Part shown: positions 47,704 through 58,719 of the stretch, in pieces | How the letters are laid out: each line of letters begins with the position of its first letter | Numbering within the stretch: position 1 is the stretch's first letter | Assembly (NCBI GenBank): GCA_019925095.2 | Contig: CM034389.1 | Coordinates: forward strand, 20,137,435-20,201,434 | DNA from: Dendrolimus kikuchii | Taxonomy: Eukaryota; Arthropoda; Insecta; Lepidoptera; Lasiocampidae | DNA: 64,000 nucleotides | Reading direction: 5' to 3' | Notes under the pieces: model-generated | The model's database searches: none | What the model saw: only the letters and a program-made list of their open reading frames with translations | What the model was told of the DNA's origin: nothing | Position numbers and translations under genes: made by a program

Positions 47704-50700
47704 GTAGGTCTCCTATAGTGAAAACTTATTCATTCCCAATCGGTAAATAAACACTAAATTTACATAATTTAATGCAATATCTTGAATAAAGCACATTTAT
47801 TCAATAAAATATATATTATATGATTTAAATATTCAAATCAACAATTTCTAAGTTCCATTTCTTCCTAGCTTAGTGGTCACTGAATTTTGATTAATTAGGG
47901 GGCAGAGGGGGGAGGGACGGAGGAGTACTTCTCCCTTCTGCAACCCCCATGTCTAGGAGACATGTGGTTCTTGAGATATTAATTTATTTCATTATCTTGT
48001 GACTATGGCAACCAATCTGTTCTGGCACGGGTTTGATGTCCAATCTAACCTAAGTCATCGGTTGCAAGTTTCGACTAAAGCCTACAAGCCAAGCCAAGCA
48101 AGCATATCATGGCAGCGGTCACAACCATTTTGTAACCATTTTCGCAATATATACGCAAAAAAAAATACTATTTTTGTATTTAAAATTCAATAAACTAATT
48201 CAAAACTTGTTTAATAAACTCAAAAACAGTTGTAGTGTTTACATATTAAGAGTAAGTGTATTCCTAAACACAAATCACACTATTATCAACAAAAGTGACA
48301 TAACCTTGTTTATCTAACATATTTTTGTTTTTTCCATTATTCATTCAAAACTTGTTGGTGGACCCTAAAATCTTATTTCCTACCCCAAATAGCAGGGCTA
48401 GTGGCTATATAAAAGACTTTTGTATACCCCTAAACTCAAATTACCCTTAATCTCATGCTACTCTGCTGTGTAAATATTAAGAGCTTGAAAACTTTTATTA
48501 TGACTGAATATTAAATCTAAGAACATCAAATAATTGTTTTATGTTATCGCCTCATTTTTAAGCCACTTTTATTGAGAATTGTTGATTTTATGTAATAATG
48601 AGGAGGTAATGCATTACTGGGCCGTGTAATAAATAATATTTCACATTAAAAGAGTCTCTAATTAGGTTTCTAACCAAAAACCTGGTTAAATGAATGTAAT
48701 AACTTATTTTATTACAGTACATAGGATGCATGGAGGTAATGACGTCTATGAAGAAATTAGATTTTGAAACAAGATCACAAGTTGCAAAGTAAGTCACTAC
48801 ATATTTAAAATAGTATTAGTACTAGAACATTCAATGCAGCTTCACTCACTTGGTTTTCAGGTACACATCCTATAGAAACTAGAATAACAGATAGATCTGG
48901 ATGTTACCCAGTCCATGAGTATTATGTGTTACACACCCTGATTGAAACTCCACATTTCCAACTCCAAATTTTTATTTAAGGGCCTTCATTCTCAATGACA
49001 TGATAAAGGAACAAATAAACATACAAAGAATGTCACATTTATTTATTTATACATATAAATATTTATTAATTAATAGTACATGTTAAATAGTAATAAGACT
49101 ATTTAAAGGTGTAAAGGTTGTTTTTATTTTAATTCTATTAGAATAGTTATCTATATGTAATATTATAACATCTTTCAACAGAGAGTGCATCGCAAGAGTC
49201 TGTGCTGCAGCAGGTTTGCGCTCAGCAGATAAAAAACGTAGAGTGTGCCAAGCGGCAGTACGTGCTCTCGGAGCCAAACCACGCATGGCCCATTCAGGAG
49301 CAAATGTTGCTTTAACCATTTCATCAAAAGCCATAATCTTGGCGGCTTTGGAAGGTGGTGAGACAGTAGCATGTCATGATATGCCGCGGGTGTCTTTTGC
49401 TTCCGGTGGTGATGCAGACTCCCTAGACTTTGTGGCATATGTAGCCAAATCTGTGCCCCCAGCGGAGTGGAGAGCGTGTTATGTATTGGAATGTGGAGGT
49501 AGACTTGCTCAAGATGTTATTGCCACTATAGGTCAAGCATTTGAACTTAGGTTCAAGGAGTTCTTGACAAAACCGTCTTCGTAAGTATTCAATGATACAT
49601 TTAACACAATCAATATAATTATGTAATTTTTGATTAAGATAATGAAATATTTAGTATTTTATTACATTTTCACAACTTTTCTATGTAAATAGAACTGTAT
49701 AGTACAAGTCAACAAATGTTTAATTTAGCTTTTATTTAAGTAGAATCAGAGTATTATTTCAAAGTTTAATTAAACAATTGAAAAGGTTGTTAAAATTAAT
49801 TAATTTAAATTTTTTTTTGTTCTTAAATATAGTGTAAGAGTAAGAAAATTATATTAAAAAATATTCATCTACTATTTCCTTTGGTGTCATTAAAACGTCT
49901 TAGTAAAGCACTTAACGGCGCAAGCACCTGTATCTCACTATGGAATCCTGGCAGAGAAGCATTCATTACTTGGACAATTTTTCTGGTACGGTGTTATTTC
50001 TACATGTAATGCTGATGAAAACTACTACAAAGACATCTGCACATTGAGTCTACTGATTTATGTGACTTCTTAAGCAGCTTTGGACCATGCATAGTGGATT
50101 ACCATCCCTTTTTCTATGATGGAGATGCTGAAACCCGCAGGAAGATGTTTATGGGCTCATATTAAAAATGGATTATAAATGAGACAAATAAGTGTTAAAG
50201 TTGATATTTTTTTTTATTGCAGGAGTTCAGCAGACAGGCAGACGGCCCACTTGATGGAAAGCGGTTACCATCGCCTATGGACATTTGCAACACCAAAGGT
50301 GCTACAAATGCGCTGCTGCTCTCTTAAGGGAGACTGGAACCTGGTCACTAATGCCGGAACACAACTCAAGGTTGTTATGGCGACATACTTTAGACCAGGG
50401 TGGTAGCCATCCAGTCGGGCAAATGCCCTACCACCTGGCTGTGGGTTGTTTTGTCGCCTCTTACGACAGGTCGCCCAGCCGCAGGAAATTGTATTCTTTC
50501 TCCGTTCCTGCATGGATGAAATACTTACAATTTTCCTATAATTTGATAATGAAAAAGTTGCTTAGCTTGGTAGTATACAATATATGTACATCATTTATTT
50601 AGTATCACAAATTATAATGTTATAATTTACTACTTTGAAAATCAAACATTTTTAACAAAAGAATTATATATACAATTTCCTTAAAGCTCACATACTGACT

Positions 50701-53700
50701 CACTTCAGGTAATTAATTTAGATTCTTATTGTTTACCTTTACAAATGAAAGCTCTGTGAATCATTTATGAAGTCATCAATAATATCAGGAATGCCAAAAA
50801 TTTGCAGTGTTTTATCACATTTCTGTGAATCAGTGACACTTTATCTAAACTGAGTGATGATATAGATTAGATTGCTTTTCCTCGCGAAAAACAATGCATG
50901 TGTGAAAAAATATTTAGTTAGAGAAAATCAACGTTTTATACTTATTCCTGTATAAATATTGAATCACCTATTAATATTTTTTTGGCCTTATTCAGATCGA
51001 GTTAGAATAAGTTTATAGGCTTCTTTAAGGCTCTCAACTTATTCTAACTCCAATATGAATAAAGCCATTTGACTATACTTAAAAATATGCTTTGATTTTA
51101 TTTGTATTCTTAGTAATGCAAAAGAGACTAAACTCTGTGGCATGTACAATCAGTGGCGTAGCTAGCATGGGTGGCACCCGTGGCAGACATTGTAGATGAC
51201 ACGCCTAAACTCAATCAAAACTGTAAAAAAAAAAAGTAATAATAATTTACGTTTTATTAAAATACGAGTATTACAAATAATTTTTCATATATTATGTGAA
51301 AAAAATTTAGTTAATAAAAAATTAAAATGTCCTTCTAGCATTAACACTTGCAAACTCCAAAATCACGTCATCGAAATTTACATTTTGTGTTGTTTCATGT
51401 GCTATCGTTAAAATACCAAGATTGTTTAATCTGGTTTCAGTCATTGTAGACCGCAAGCAATTTTTATAGGTGGCACCTATAACTGAAGTTCACGGTCGGG
51501 TGCGGGCCGCCGCCACCGCTGATAGGAAATAGCTGCATAGGACATTAGAAAATCTATATTGCTTTTCTTCAGGTTGAACTTAAATGGGTCTCGGGCGTTA
51601 TGCGAAACCGCCGGTGGCACAACGCTGGAGGACCGCGACTACTACAACGACATGCCTGACAAGATGCCTCCGGAGCTCGCACACTCCCTCAGGCATCCGC
51701 CGCCGCCACCTCTCGCCTCACTCGCACCTATTTCATCGTGAGTTGGTTATGATATTTTTGTTAAAAGGGACAGACTATGTATGGAACATGGTATAAGGAA
51801 AAGTCAATTGGCAAACCAGTAACTGTATTTTAGTCATTTTCAGAAGACCCTTATAAAAAATACTATGATATACTTTTGTAAAATGTTAAATTTTTATTAT
51901 TGTCTATAAATGTTTGTGCTTTTTAAAGTTTGGATGAATTCAGTTTGGTACCATACTAGCCACTCGCTTTTTATGATCATTAAAAAATTAGATCATTATT
52001 CTATGTACTAATTAACTATTAAATCCGGCCTTTTCTAAAATTATCTTCTTCCAACGTTTCATTGCACGTAGCTCCCCCTCTGCGAGACTTCTTTCGCGAG
52101 ATGGAGTTTATAATCCTTATGAACGAAATATAGTGTAAAGTACAATAATGTACCACTCGGAAGAAATTAAGATTCCCAAGTTGTGTGTATTAAGTATGGC
52201 CTATGGCCCCTATTTCTCCCATTGGTGAACAATTTACTGTTTTTATGTTGGTGATTAAATAGAGTATTTTTGAACCTTCATAACAATTAAATTATTTTTT
52301 GTAATGTCAAAGACCATCCATTACAGATGTGAGGAGAGCATTAGGCATTACGTGAATCAAACTCCACCGCCGCGAACGCCACCTACGGCAATGTTGCCGA
52401 ACCATCACACGGATATATTTGATATGCGTACGTATTTCATCATCCTAGCGGTATATCGATGGTTGTTTGAGTTCTCCGCCCTGGAAGATCAGGATCCGCT
52501 TTCGTACTTTTCTACATTTCACGTGTTCTTAAGCATCCCTCATTTTGAAAGCATTACTAGAATTATTAAAAAATATATCTGTACTATTATAATAAATCTG
52601 TAAATGGTTCGAGTGTGTACATTGCGTTTAAAAATATATAAAAAATCAAGAGCTAATTCCGACCAGCAGATTCCGAAAGTACAATTCTTAGAATTTTTGT
52701 CTGTCTAGCTGTTACAGCATCACTTAAAAAATTCTGAACAGATTTAAATGATACTTCACACGGAGCTAGCTTATATCCCGAGGCATAACTTAGAATACTT
52801 TTATCCCGATAAATGACGTCGTTTCCGTGGGGTAGACGAAAATAACGAAAAAGATGGCGCTGCGATCGCATTTTTTTTTTTGAAACTATTGAATGTATAC
52901 GATCAAAATTCGATATTGTGCTGGCTTACAACCCGAGTTAATGCTTAGAATACATTTTAGCCCAATAAAGGAGGTTGTGTCTTTAAAATAAACGGATTAG
53001 CATAAATAGATGGCACTGCAATCGCGTTATTTCAATTCACTAACCAATACCTACATTGTACAATTGCAATACTAATTTGGAAGATTTTTTTTTTTATATG
53101 CAATATAGAATTATCTATTTATCTATCATTCGTACTATTCTTCCATTATTGAGCTTAATTTGATTTTCAGAGCCGTTCACCGCGACGCCGGTGACGACCT
53201 CCTCGGCCGCGTCGTCGTCTTCGACTGCGTCGGCGTCGTCGGCGTGTCCGGACGCGGAACCGCTGTCGGCGCAAGCGCAGCACGCGCTGCTTGCTAAAGA
53301 GCCGTGGTTCCACGGACCCATATCCAGGACCACAGCCGAGAAGGTATCATCTATACGAGACTCCGGATTGTCTAAACAAAAAAATCACAAAATATCTATC
53401 CAAAACGTCAAATTTCTTTTATTAAAGAATAGAATGAGGCTTCCGTAAAAATTCATAGAAATAAAATGAATATGAAATATTTTTTTATTTTGATAAATGT
53501 TAAATGGGTAAGATTAACTTGCATGCCAACCAGGTAGAAATATGTGAAATTAATTTATAATATCTTGTTGCTTATATGCATTGTTTTTATTTCCTGAAGC
53601 TGATAAATGGGCAAATGGTCCACCTGAAGGAAAGTAGTTGCCATCGCCTATGGATATTTACTCCAGGGGCGACGTAAACGAGTTGCCAGCCTTGTGAGGA

Positions 53701-55547
53701 GCGAATGCCTAGAGCAAGGATGAAATAGGATGGAGAGGAAAGTGTGGCACTGGAATTTACACTCACTGTGTGGGGGTGTAGAGGCCTAAGGCCCCAATTT
53801 GAATTTGTCCCGTCGCCACGTTGTCTTTACTAGGCCTGGTATGGCGATTTGAAGGTAGACGCAGGATACATATAAGATGAAGAAGTGAATCCGTTTGTTG
53901 GTGCAGCTGGTGGTGGAGGACGGCGAGTTCCTGGTGCGCGAGTCGGGCGCGTGCGCGGGCCAGTTCGTGCTGACGGGCGCGCGCCGCGGCGCCCACAAGC
54001 ACCTGCTGCTCGTCGACCCCAACGGAGTGGTGAGTATAATAATCGACAAGTACAACGGACTACTCTGGGGCCGATCCAGACACCCAGACCATAGTAAACA
54101 GCGGTGAAAATTCGTTTCCGAAATTTACCATGCCAGGAATCGAACCCGGAGCCTCTACATTGCAGTGAGGTAAGCAGTCAAAGGCTTAGCCTGCTCAACC
54201 GCAGACACACACACAGTTGGATAGATATTGTGAAAGCCAACTGATTAGCATTCGTTGCCACAGCTAAGTTATCGATCTCTTCGCGAACTGGTTAATGGTT
54301 TTCGAATGAAACCAAAAACCGTCAAGTTTACGGCTTAGCTGTCGGCCGTCAGCTGTGGATTGGCGAGCCATTCGTCCATTAGCCAAAAAACCATGAACTG
54401 ATTTTTTAACCGTCAAATTTCGGTTGGTTACCCACCCCAAGTGGTGAGAGTTGGTTACAACATGTTCATTATATATCTGGTAGATGACAGTCGAGTCAAT
54501 TGAAACCCTTTTTATCATTATACAAAACGTCGCTACCTCAAACTTTGTATGACCGTACAAAATTATGAATGACATCATAACTTTGTACTGGTAAAAGGAG
54601 TCAAATATCGTATTAATTGTATTGTTTAAACAAGAATAATAGTACATTATGGTACTAGTGTGTAACATTGGTGATTACCGCCGAGGCGCCATTGAGACTC
54701 GAGCCGTAGGCGAGGGTCTTAAGAGAGCCGAGGACGGTAATCATCAATACACACGTGTATCATACGACGTTTTTCAACACACTTGTGAATAAAATAACAA
54801 CAAAAACTCATTTTATTTAGTAGATAAAAAAAAGTTATATATGAGTGAAAGTTTTATTTATTAAACACGTACGAGTTAAAATTATCTATTTAAATAAGAA
54901 GTTGCATGAAATGAGCAAGCAATAGGAACATCAATTTATTTGTTCTATAGAACGCGATCTTTTGTTTTTTAATAAAACCTTTTTTAAGAACAAAGCAACT
55001 CAACCAATAAAATTAAAAAAAAATCTATAACTCACTAGTGAGTTATAATGTTTTTTACTCACAGTTTGATAATGGGTGTCATTCTGTGCTTAATTGCGGT
55101 GACCATAGAGCCACTTTATGAGCAAGTGTGTTGAAAAAAATATTTTTATGGTGATATATTAAAACTAATACGATAAGATGGTGTTCTAAAGCATATTTTT
55201 AATCTTGAACATGGTCCACTCTTATACAATATCTTGTGATTTCCTCATGTTTCCAAGAATGTGAGTGAGATAGAGTTGGAAAACGTATACAGTAACTAAA
55301 ATTGCTTTGGTATAAATTGGGAAGCAGTGGTAGACTCATGACTTTCAATAAATAAATAATCTGCAGTAATTAATTTTCTTAAAGTTTAGGACTTGAACAT
55401 TGTTTATTTTACTAGGTTCGTACAAAAGACCGCGTATTCGAGAGTGTGCCCCACCTTATAAAGTACCACTGCACCAACGAGCTGCCCATCGTGTCGGCGG
55501 ATTCGGCGCTGCTCCTCCGCAAGCCGGTCTTACGGACGGGCGCATGA
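47608..55547 (+). CDS. Shc: Shc adaptor protein, complete gene, 8 coding exons
   Basis: Phosphotyrosine adaptor that docks on activated receptor tyrosine kinases and recruits Grb2, acting under the plasma membrane. Exons 47608-47703, 48718-48788, 49182-49580, 51573-51737, 52327-52427, 53171-53343, 53907-54029 and 55416-55547 have GT-AG borders and matching phases, and sum to 1260 nt (419 residues plus TGA). Order: PTB domain about 9-188 (opening [12 protein letters not shown]), Pro-rich CH1 linker with YYND at 212-215 and HYVNQ at 251-255 (both pYXN Grb2 sites), DIFDM at about 273, Ser/Ala-rich tract, then SH2 from WFHG at 323 with the phosphotyrosine-binding Arg in FLVRES (Arg346). There is no long N-terminal CH2 region, so it resembles the short form known from insects. 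The ATG is the first after an in-frame TGA at 47551 and has G at -3 and +4. Introns hold several mobile elements. Confidence 0.95.
47860..48490. mobile_element. Shorter relative of the 1017-bp DNA transposon, Shc intron 1
   Basis: Shares 'gtggtcactgaatttt', 'ggaggagtacttct', 'caacccccatgtctagg', 'gtgtattcctaaacacaaat' and 'acttgttggtggaccct' with the element in copia, in the same orientation, lacking about 390 bp of its middle. The ends are too decayed to show a duplication. Confidence 0.8.
48718..48788 (+). CDS. Shc: Shc exon 2 (PTB)
   Basis: Acceptor ttattacag, phase 0, reads [20 protein letters not shown] and on to QVA plus two bases. YIGCMEV continues directly from the TYAVR of exon 1 as in PTB domains of this family. 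Donor AA|gtaagt. Confidence 0.92.
49182..49580 (+). CDS. Shc: Shc exon 3 (PTB core)
   Basis: Longest exon (399 nt). It starts [20 protein letters not shown] and ends [15 protein letters not shown], the C-terminal helix of the PTB domain. It includes the strands around [11 protein letters not shown] and the [13 protein letters not shown] loop typical of Shc. Both borders match neighbours in phase 2. Confidence 0.95.
50207..50515 (-). mobile_element. Short LINE derivative in Shc intron 3
   Basis: Near full length, reverse orientation to Shc. 5' terminus at 50515, A-rich tail near 50207. Very similar to the copy at 57879-58190, suggesting recent activity. Confidence 0.88.
50990..51068. repeat. 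Mini fold-back element, about 78 bp
   Basis: 'ggccttattcag', 'gagttagaataagtt' pair with 'aacttattctaactc', 'gaataaagcc'. Related core also at 5500-5545. Confidence 0.7.
51573..51737 (+). CDS. Shc: Shc exon 4 (CH1 linker, YYND site)
   Basis: After acceptor tttcttcag the exon reads [15 protein letters not shown], then [18 protein letters not shown], then a Pro run. YYND corresponds to the paired tyrosine Grb2 site known in Shc proteins. Donor TC|gtgagt. Confidence 0.92.
52327..52427 (+). CDS. Shc: Shc exon 5 (CH1 linker, second pYXN site)
   Basis: Reads [19 protein letters not shown] and ends NHHTDIFDM plus one base. HYVNQ is a second pYXN motif, and DIFDM resembles the adaptin-binding DLFDM patch of Shc proteins. 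Donor C|gtacgt is slightly weaker than the others but preserves phase with exon 6 (QPFTATP). Confidence 0.88.
53171..53343 (+). CDS. Shc: Shc exon 6 (Ser-rich spacer and SH2 start)
   Basis: Acceptor gattttcag. A low-complexity Ser/Ala stretch of about 25 residues leads to [19 protein letters not shown], the start of the SH2 domain. GC content is much higher than in the introns. Donor AAG|gtatca, phase 0. Confidence 0.93.
53590..53705. mobile_element. Decayed LINE-like fragment in Shc intron 6
   Basis: Contains 'ggaaagtagttgccatcgcc' and 'gagttgccagcc', matching the fragment at 30010-30115. Confidence 0.35.
53907..54029 (+). CDS. Shc: Shc exon 7 (SH2 FLVRES exon)
   Basis: Exactly 41 codons, phase 0 at both ends: [20 protein letters not shown] then [26 protein letters not shown] carries the Arg that contacts phosphotyrosine; HKHLLL is the following strand. 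Strongly GC-rich. A SINE begins a few tens of bases after the donor gtgagt. Confidence 0.95.
54045..54207 (-). mobile_element. tRNA-derived SINE beside Shc exon 7
   Basis: On the minus strand a perfect Pol III B box GGTTCGATTCC (near 54140) follows a tRNA-like head, and the body continues 'ggtctgggtgtctgg'. A related copy is at 16965-17102. The SINE lies within 16-40 bases of the exon 7 splice donor. Confidence 0.7.
54637..55137 (-). mobile_element. 500-bp composite MITE, copy B (Shc intron 7)
   Basis: Reverse copy of 4335-4833, sharing for instance 'tataactcactagtgagtta', 'gttctatagaac' and the 'gattaccgccgaggcgcc' hairpin. The family lacks a coding frame. Confidence 0.8.
55416..55547 (+). 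CDS. Shc: Shc exon 8 (SH2 end, stop codon)
   Basis: Acceptor ttactag, reads [19 protein letters not shown], then [18 protein letters not shown] and stops at TGA 55545-55547. This is the C-terminal half of the SH2 domain; the protein ends right after it, as usual for Shc. Confidence 0.95.
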   Translation, partial: VRTKDRVFESVPHLIKYHCTNELPIVSADSALLLRKPVLRTGA

Positions 55548-55678
55548 ACCAGTCTGGATGTTACTGGTATCGCTCTTTCACTATGTAACACGTAACAAGA
55601 TTCATTCGTATAACTAGAGATCGTACAATTGAGTCATTTAATATTAAAAATGCATAAATATGATTATTCGGCTTAGTA

Positions 55679-55684
55679 AATAAA
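55679..55684 (+). terminator. Possible Shc polyadenylation signal AATAAA
   Basis: Canonical AATAAA 132 bases after the Shc stop codon, the first such hexamer downstream. It would give a short 3' UTR. Assignment is by position only. Confidence 0.5.
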
Positions 55685-56249
55685 CCATTTAACCCTTAAA
55701 AGGGGCCGAATTTAATATTATTTTTGTCCATAACCGGCCAACTGCCATTAAAATTGCCGTGCCAAAACCAAGAGAATTATATCGTCTCTTTTACTCTAAT
55801 ACAAATTCTATGTAGTTAGAGGGAGAAAGCATGAGTTCAACGTTCGTTTCAATTATCTGTATATGACCACAAATTTGTGGTGCTTCCCAATTAGCCGTGT
55901 GTGACAGTTCAGCAACCAATTTGTGGTGGTTCCGTCTTAAAAGGTTAAAAATAGGCTAATCACAGTAGATTGTCATCAACAGCAGAAGTGAAAGAAATTT
56001 CTTGACAAGAAATATTTTTTTATTAAATCTATTGTTCTATATATATCGAAAATAATAAATTTTGAATATATTGAAAGACCAAAATATTTCTATTCTGCTA
56101 TTATAAATTTGGTTGATGACTTATATCAGTCAGCAACCAAACAGACAGATAACCAAACCAGACATACTTCTATATGTCTAAAGAATTGCAAAATTCCTTA
56201 TGTTAACTTGTAACTCAAATTTAGAGTTTTGAGTTAACTCACTTTTCTC

Positions 56250-56333
56250 CATGCAGAAACGCAAAATAATACAATTTTCTGTGGCCAGGCGGCCTGTCGT
56301 AAGAGGCGACAAAACAACACAAAGCCAGGTGGT
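56250..56333 (+). mobile_element. Left part of short LINE derivative split by copia element
   Basis: From 'atgcagaaacgcaaaataat' to 'aaagccaggtggt'. The right part continues at 60820 after the LTR element; GTGGT is duplicated at the break. Confidence 0.85.
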
Positions 56334-56442
56334 TAATAAAACGCATGAAATGTACGTGGAAGAATGGTACTTTATTCGGGGTTCACACAATGACACTTCA
56401 TTACATTTGACACATATTTTGCACAGATAATATTAAATAACA
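56334..56442 (-). repeat. copia 3' LTR, 109 bp
   Basis: One mismatch to the other LTR. Contains an AATAAAG polyadenylation motif on the minus strand. Purine-rich GGTGAGGG, the likely polypurine tract, precedes it. Confidence 0.9.
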
Positions 56443-57878
56443 CCCTCACCTGACAAAATAATGAAGTAGTCAAAAATAAAAGTTCAATTGAATTTTTATC
56501 ACATATGCCTAAACAGTTAATTAATTTATAATGTTTTAAATTACCCAGACTTTTAGTCATAACATCAGCAGGCATATCTTCAGTGGATACATATTTGAAC
56601 TTTGACTATCACTGTACAAAAAAATTGATTTATCTTTATTCAGTACACCCATTTCCACTAAAAAGTTTTTTAAATATAGAGCCTCCTTGCAGGCTTCACT
56701 TAAGGCCATATATTCATTTTCAGTACTAGAAAGAACTACAGTTCTCTGTTTTTAGATTCATAACTTATAACACATCCTGACATGAGAAAACAGAACCCAG
56801 TATATGACCTTCTGTCTATAGAACATGATGCCCAATCTGCATCTACATAACCATGCAAAATATTATTATTATTCTTTCTATAGACAAGACCATAAGACTT
56901 TGTTTTTGCAAATACTTTAACAGTCTTTTTAAATGTTTCCAATGAATTTCACTGTAACAATCATTATATTGGCTTAGGTAACTTACACTAAATGAAATAT
57001 CTGGCCTGGTCAGAACTGATAAATACATTAAGGTACCTACTAATCTTTGATAAGAATACAAATTATTAACTTGACTCTTATCTAGTTTTTCTAGCTTTAA
57101 ATTTACCTCCATTGGGGTATCTGAACTCTTACAGTTAGACATATTAAATTTATTTAACACATGGTTTACATATTCTTCCTGATCTACGACAATACAATTT
57201 TTGGTCATTTTTACTCTCATACCTAGACATTGCTGAATAGGACCTAGATCTTTTATATTAAAGTTACAAGTTAACATATCTTTTAATTCAGTATAAATGT
57301 TAATACAATTATAAAAAACAAAAAAATCATCAACAAACAAAGCAACATACATTTTTATATCATGATTACACTTTGTAAAAAGACAAGGTTCATAGGCTGA
57401 CTTTTTATATCCTAATTTAATTAAGCTTTCCTCTACCCTTATATACCAAGACCTGGCAGATTGCTTTAACCCATAAATAGCTCTGTTTAATTTTAACACT
57501 TATGTTCTCCAGAAATTAAATTTGTATATTCTGGTATTTCTATATACACACACTCATCTAAATATCCATTTAGAAAAGCAGTAGGCACATCTAAGTGGTT
57601 CGTTTTCAAATCATACTGAACAGTTAAGGCAAACAGCAATCTTATTGTAGAGTAACGTAGAACTGGTGAAAATGTCTCATTAAGGTAATTTTCAAATACA
57701 TTGTTGCAAAACTCACCACCATTGTCAGAACGAAGACAATTCAACATATTCTGCTGTTGTTTTTCTGCTAACAGCTTAAATTCTTTAAAGCGTTCAAAGG
57801 TTTCTTCCTTTGTTTGTAGAAAGTAGACAAAACACATTCTACTATAATTGTCTACAAACAATAAGTAATATCTGGCCA
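56443..57878 (-). pseudogene. copia integrase/RT/RNase H remnant
   Basis: Resumes with YYLLFVDNYSRM and RSDNGGEF (integrase), then jumps in frame to RT sequence NETFSPVLRYSTIRLLFAL, so the integrase C-terminus and linker are deleted. RT continues with LNRAIYGLKQSARSWY and FVDDFFVF; RNase H shows YVDADWASCSIDRRSYTGF and ends near DMPADVMTKSLG. Frameshifts lie near 57495 and 56940. Confidence 0.87.
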
Positions 57879-58190
57879 TTTTTTTTTATTGCAGGAGTTC
57901 AGCAGACAAGCAGACGGCCCACTTGATGGAAAGCGGTAACCATCGCCTATGGACATTTGCAACACCGAAGGTGCTACAAATGCGCTGCTGCTCTCTTAAG
58001 GGTCACTGGAACCTAGTCACTAATGCCAGAACACAACTCAAGGTTGTTATGGCGACATACTTTAGACGAGGGGTGGTAGCCATCCAGTTGGGCAAATGCC
58101 CTACCACCTGGCTGTGGTTTGTTTAGTCGCCTCTTACGGCAGGCCGCCCGGCCGCAGGAAATTGTATTCTTTCTCCGTTTCTGCACGGAT
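57879..58190 (-). mobile_element. Short LINE derivative inserted in copia integrase region
   Basis: Complete copy, 5' terminus at 58190 and A-rich tail at 57879, interrupting the copia integrase frame between the LELVHTDLCGP segment and YYLLFVDNYSRM. Confidence 0.9.
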
Positions 58191-58200
58191 AGAGATACCT

Positions 58201-58719
58201 AGAGATTTGACATCCATAGGCCCCACACAGGTCCGTATGAACCAATTCTAACACCTCTTTACTTATGCTGGTACTCTGAGGGAACAGCAATCTTGCTTGT
58301 TTGCCCTCGCAGCCAACTACACAGTTGGTTTTACTTTATATTGTCACTCTTATCCTGGTATGATAACCCTTTGACTGCCCCATTCTTCATTTTATTCAAA
58401 TCATTGGTGTTAATATGACCCATCCTCCTGTGCCATGTCATAGAGTCCACTGCGGTTGCTAAGAGTTTTGCAGATTTAACAATATTCAGCTTGTACACAT
58501 CATTTTGCAAAACCGCTTCACCAATACAAACTTTGTCAGCATTGTAAATGTAACATCCGTTTTTAGTAAACGATACTGTGTTACCACTTGCAATCATTCT
58601 GCTCACTGATAGTAAGTTAATTGTTAGGTTAGGTATGCACAAGACGTTGTTAACTTTAATATTATACTCTTTATTCTGCACACATGTTGTTAATTCTAAG
58701 TTTCCAGAGCACAAAACTT
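58201..58719 (-). pseudogene. copia pre-integrase and integrase N-terminus remnant
   Basis: Reads VLCIPNLTINLLSVSRM, then TWHRRMGHIN (first zinc-binding His pair) and, after a frame loss near 58330, GCEGKQARLLFP and LELVHTDLCGP with the first catalytic Asp. Ends at the short LINE derivative. Confidence 0.82.

Noticed and set aside
49860..50170. Possible gene fragment in Shc intron 3
   Set aside because: A short frame reading [16 protein letters not shown] looks protein-like but has stops around it and no partner exons.
54690..54750. tRNA-like hairpin
   Set aside because: Strong inverted repeat, but no A/B boxes or cloverleaf; it is the internal hairpin of the 500-bp repeated element.
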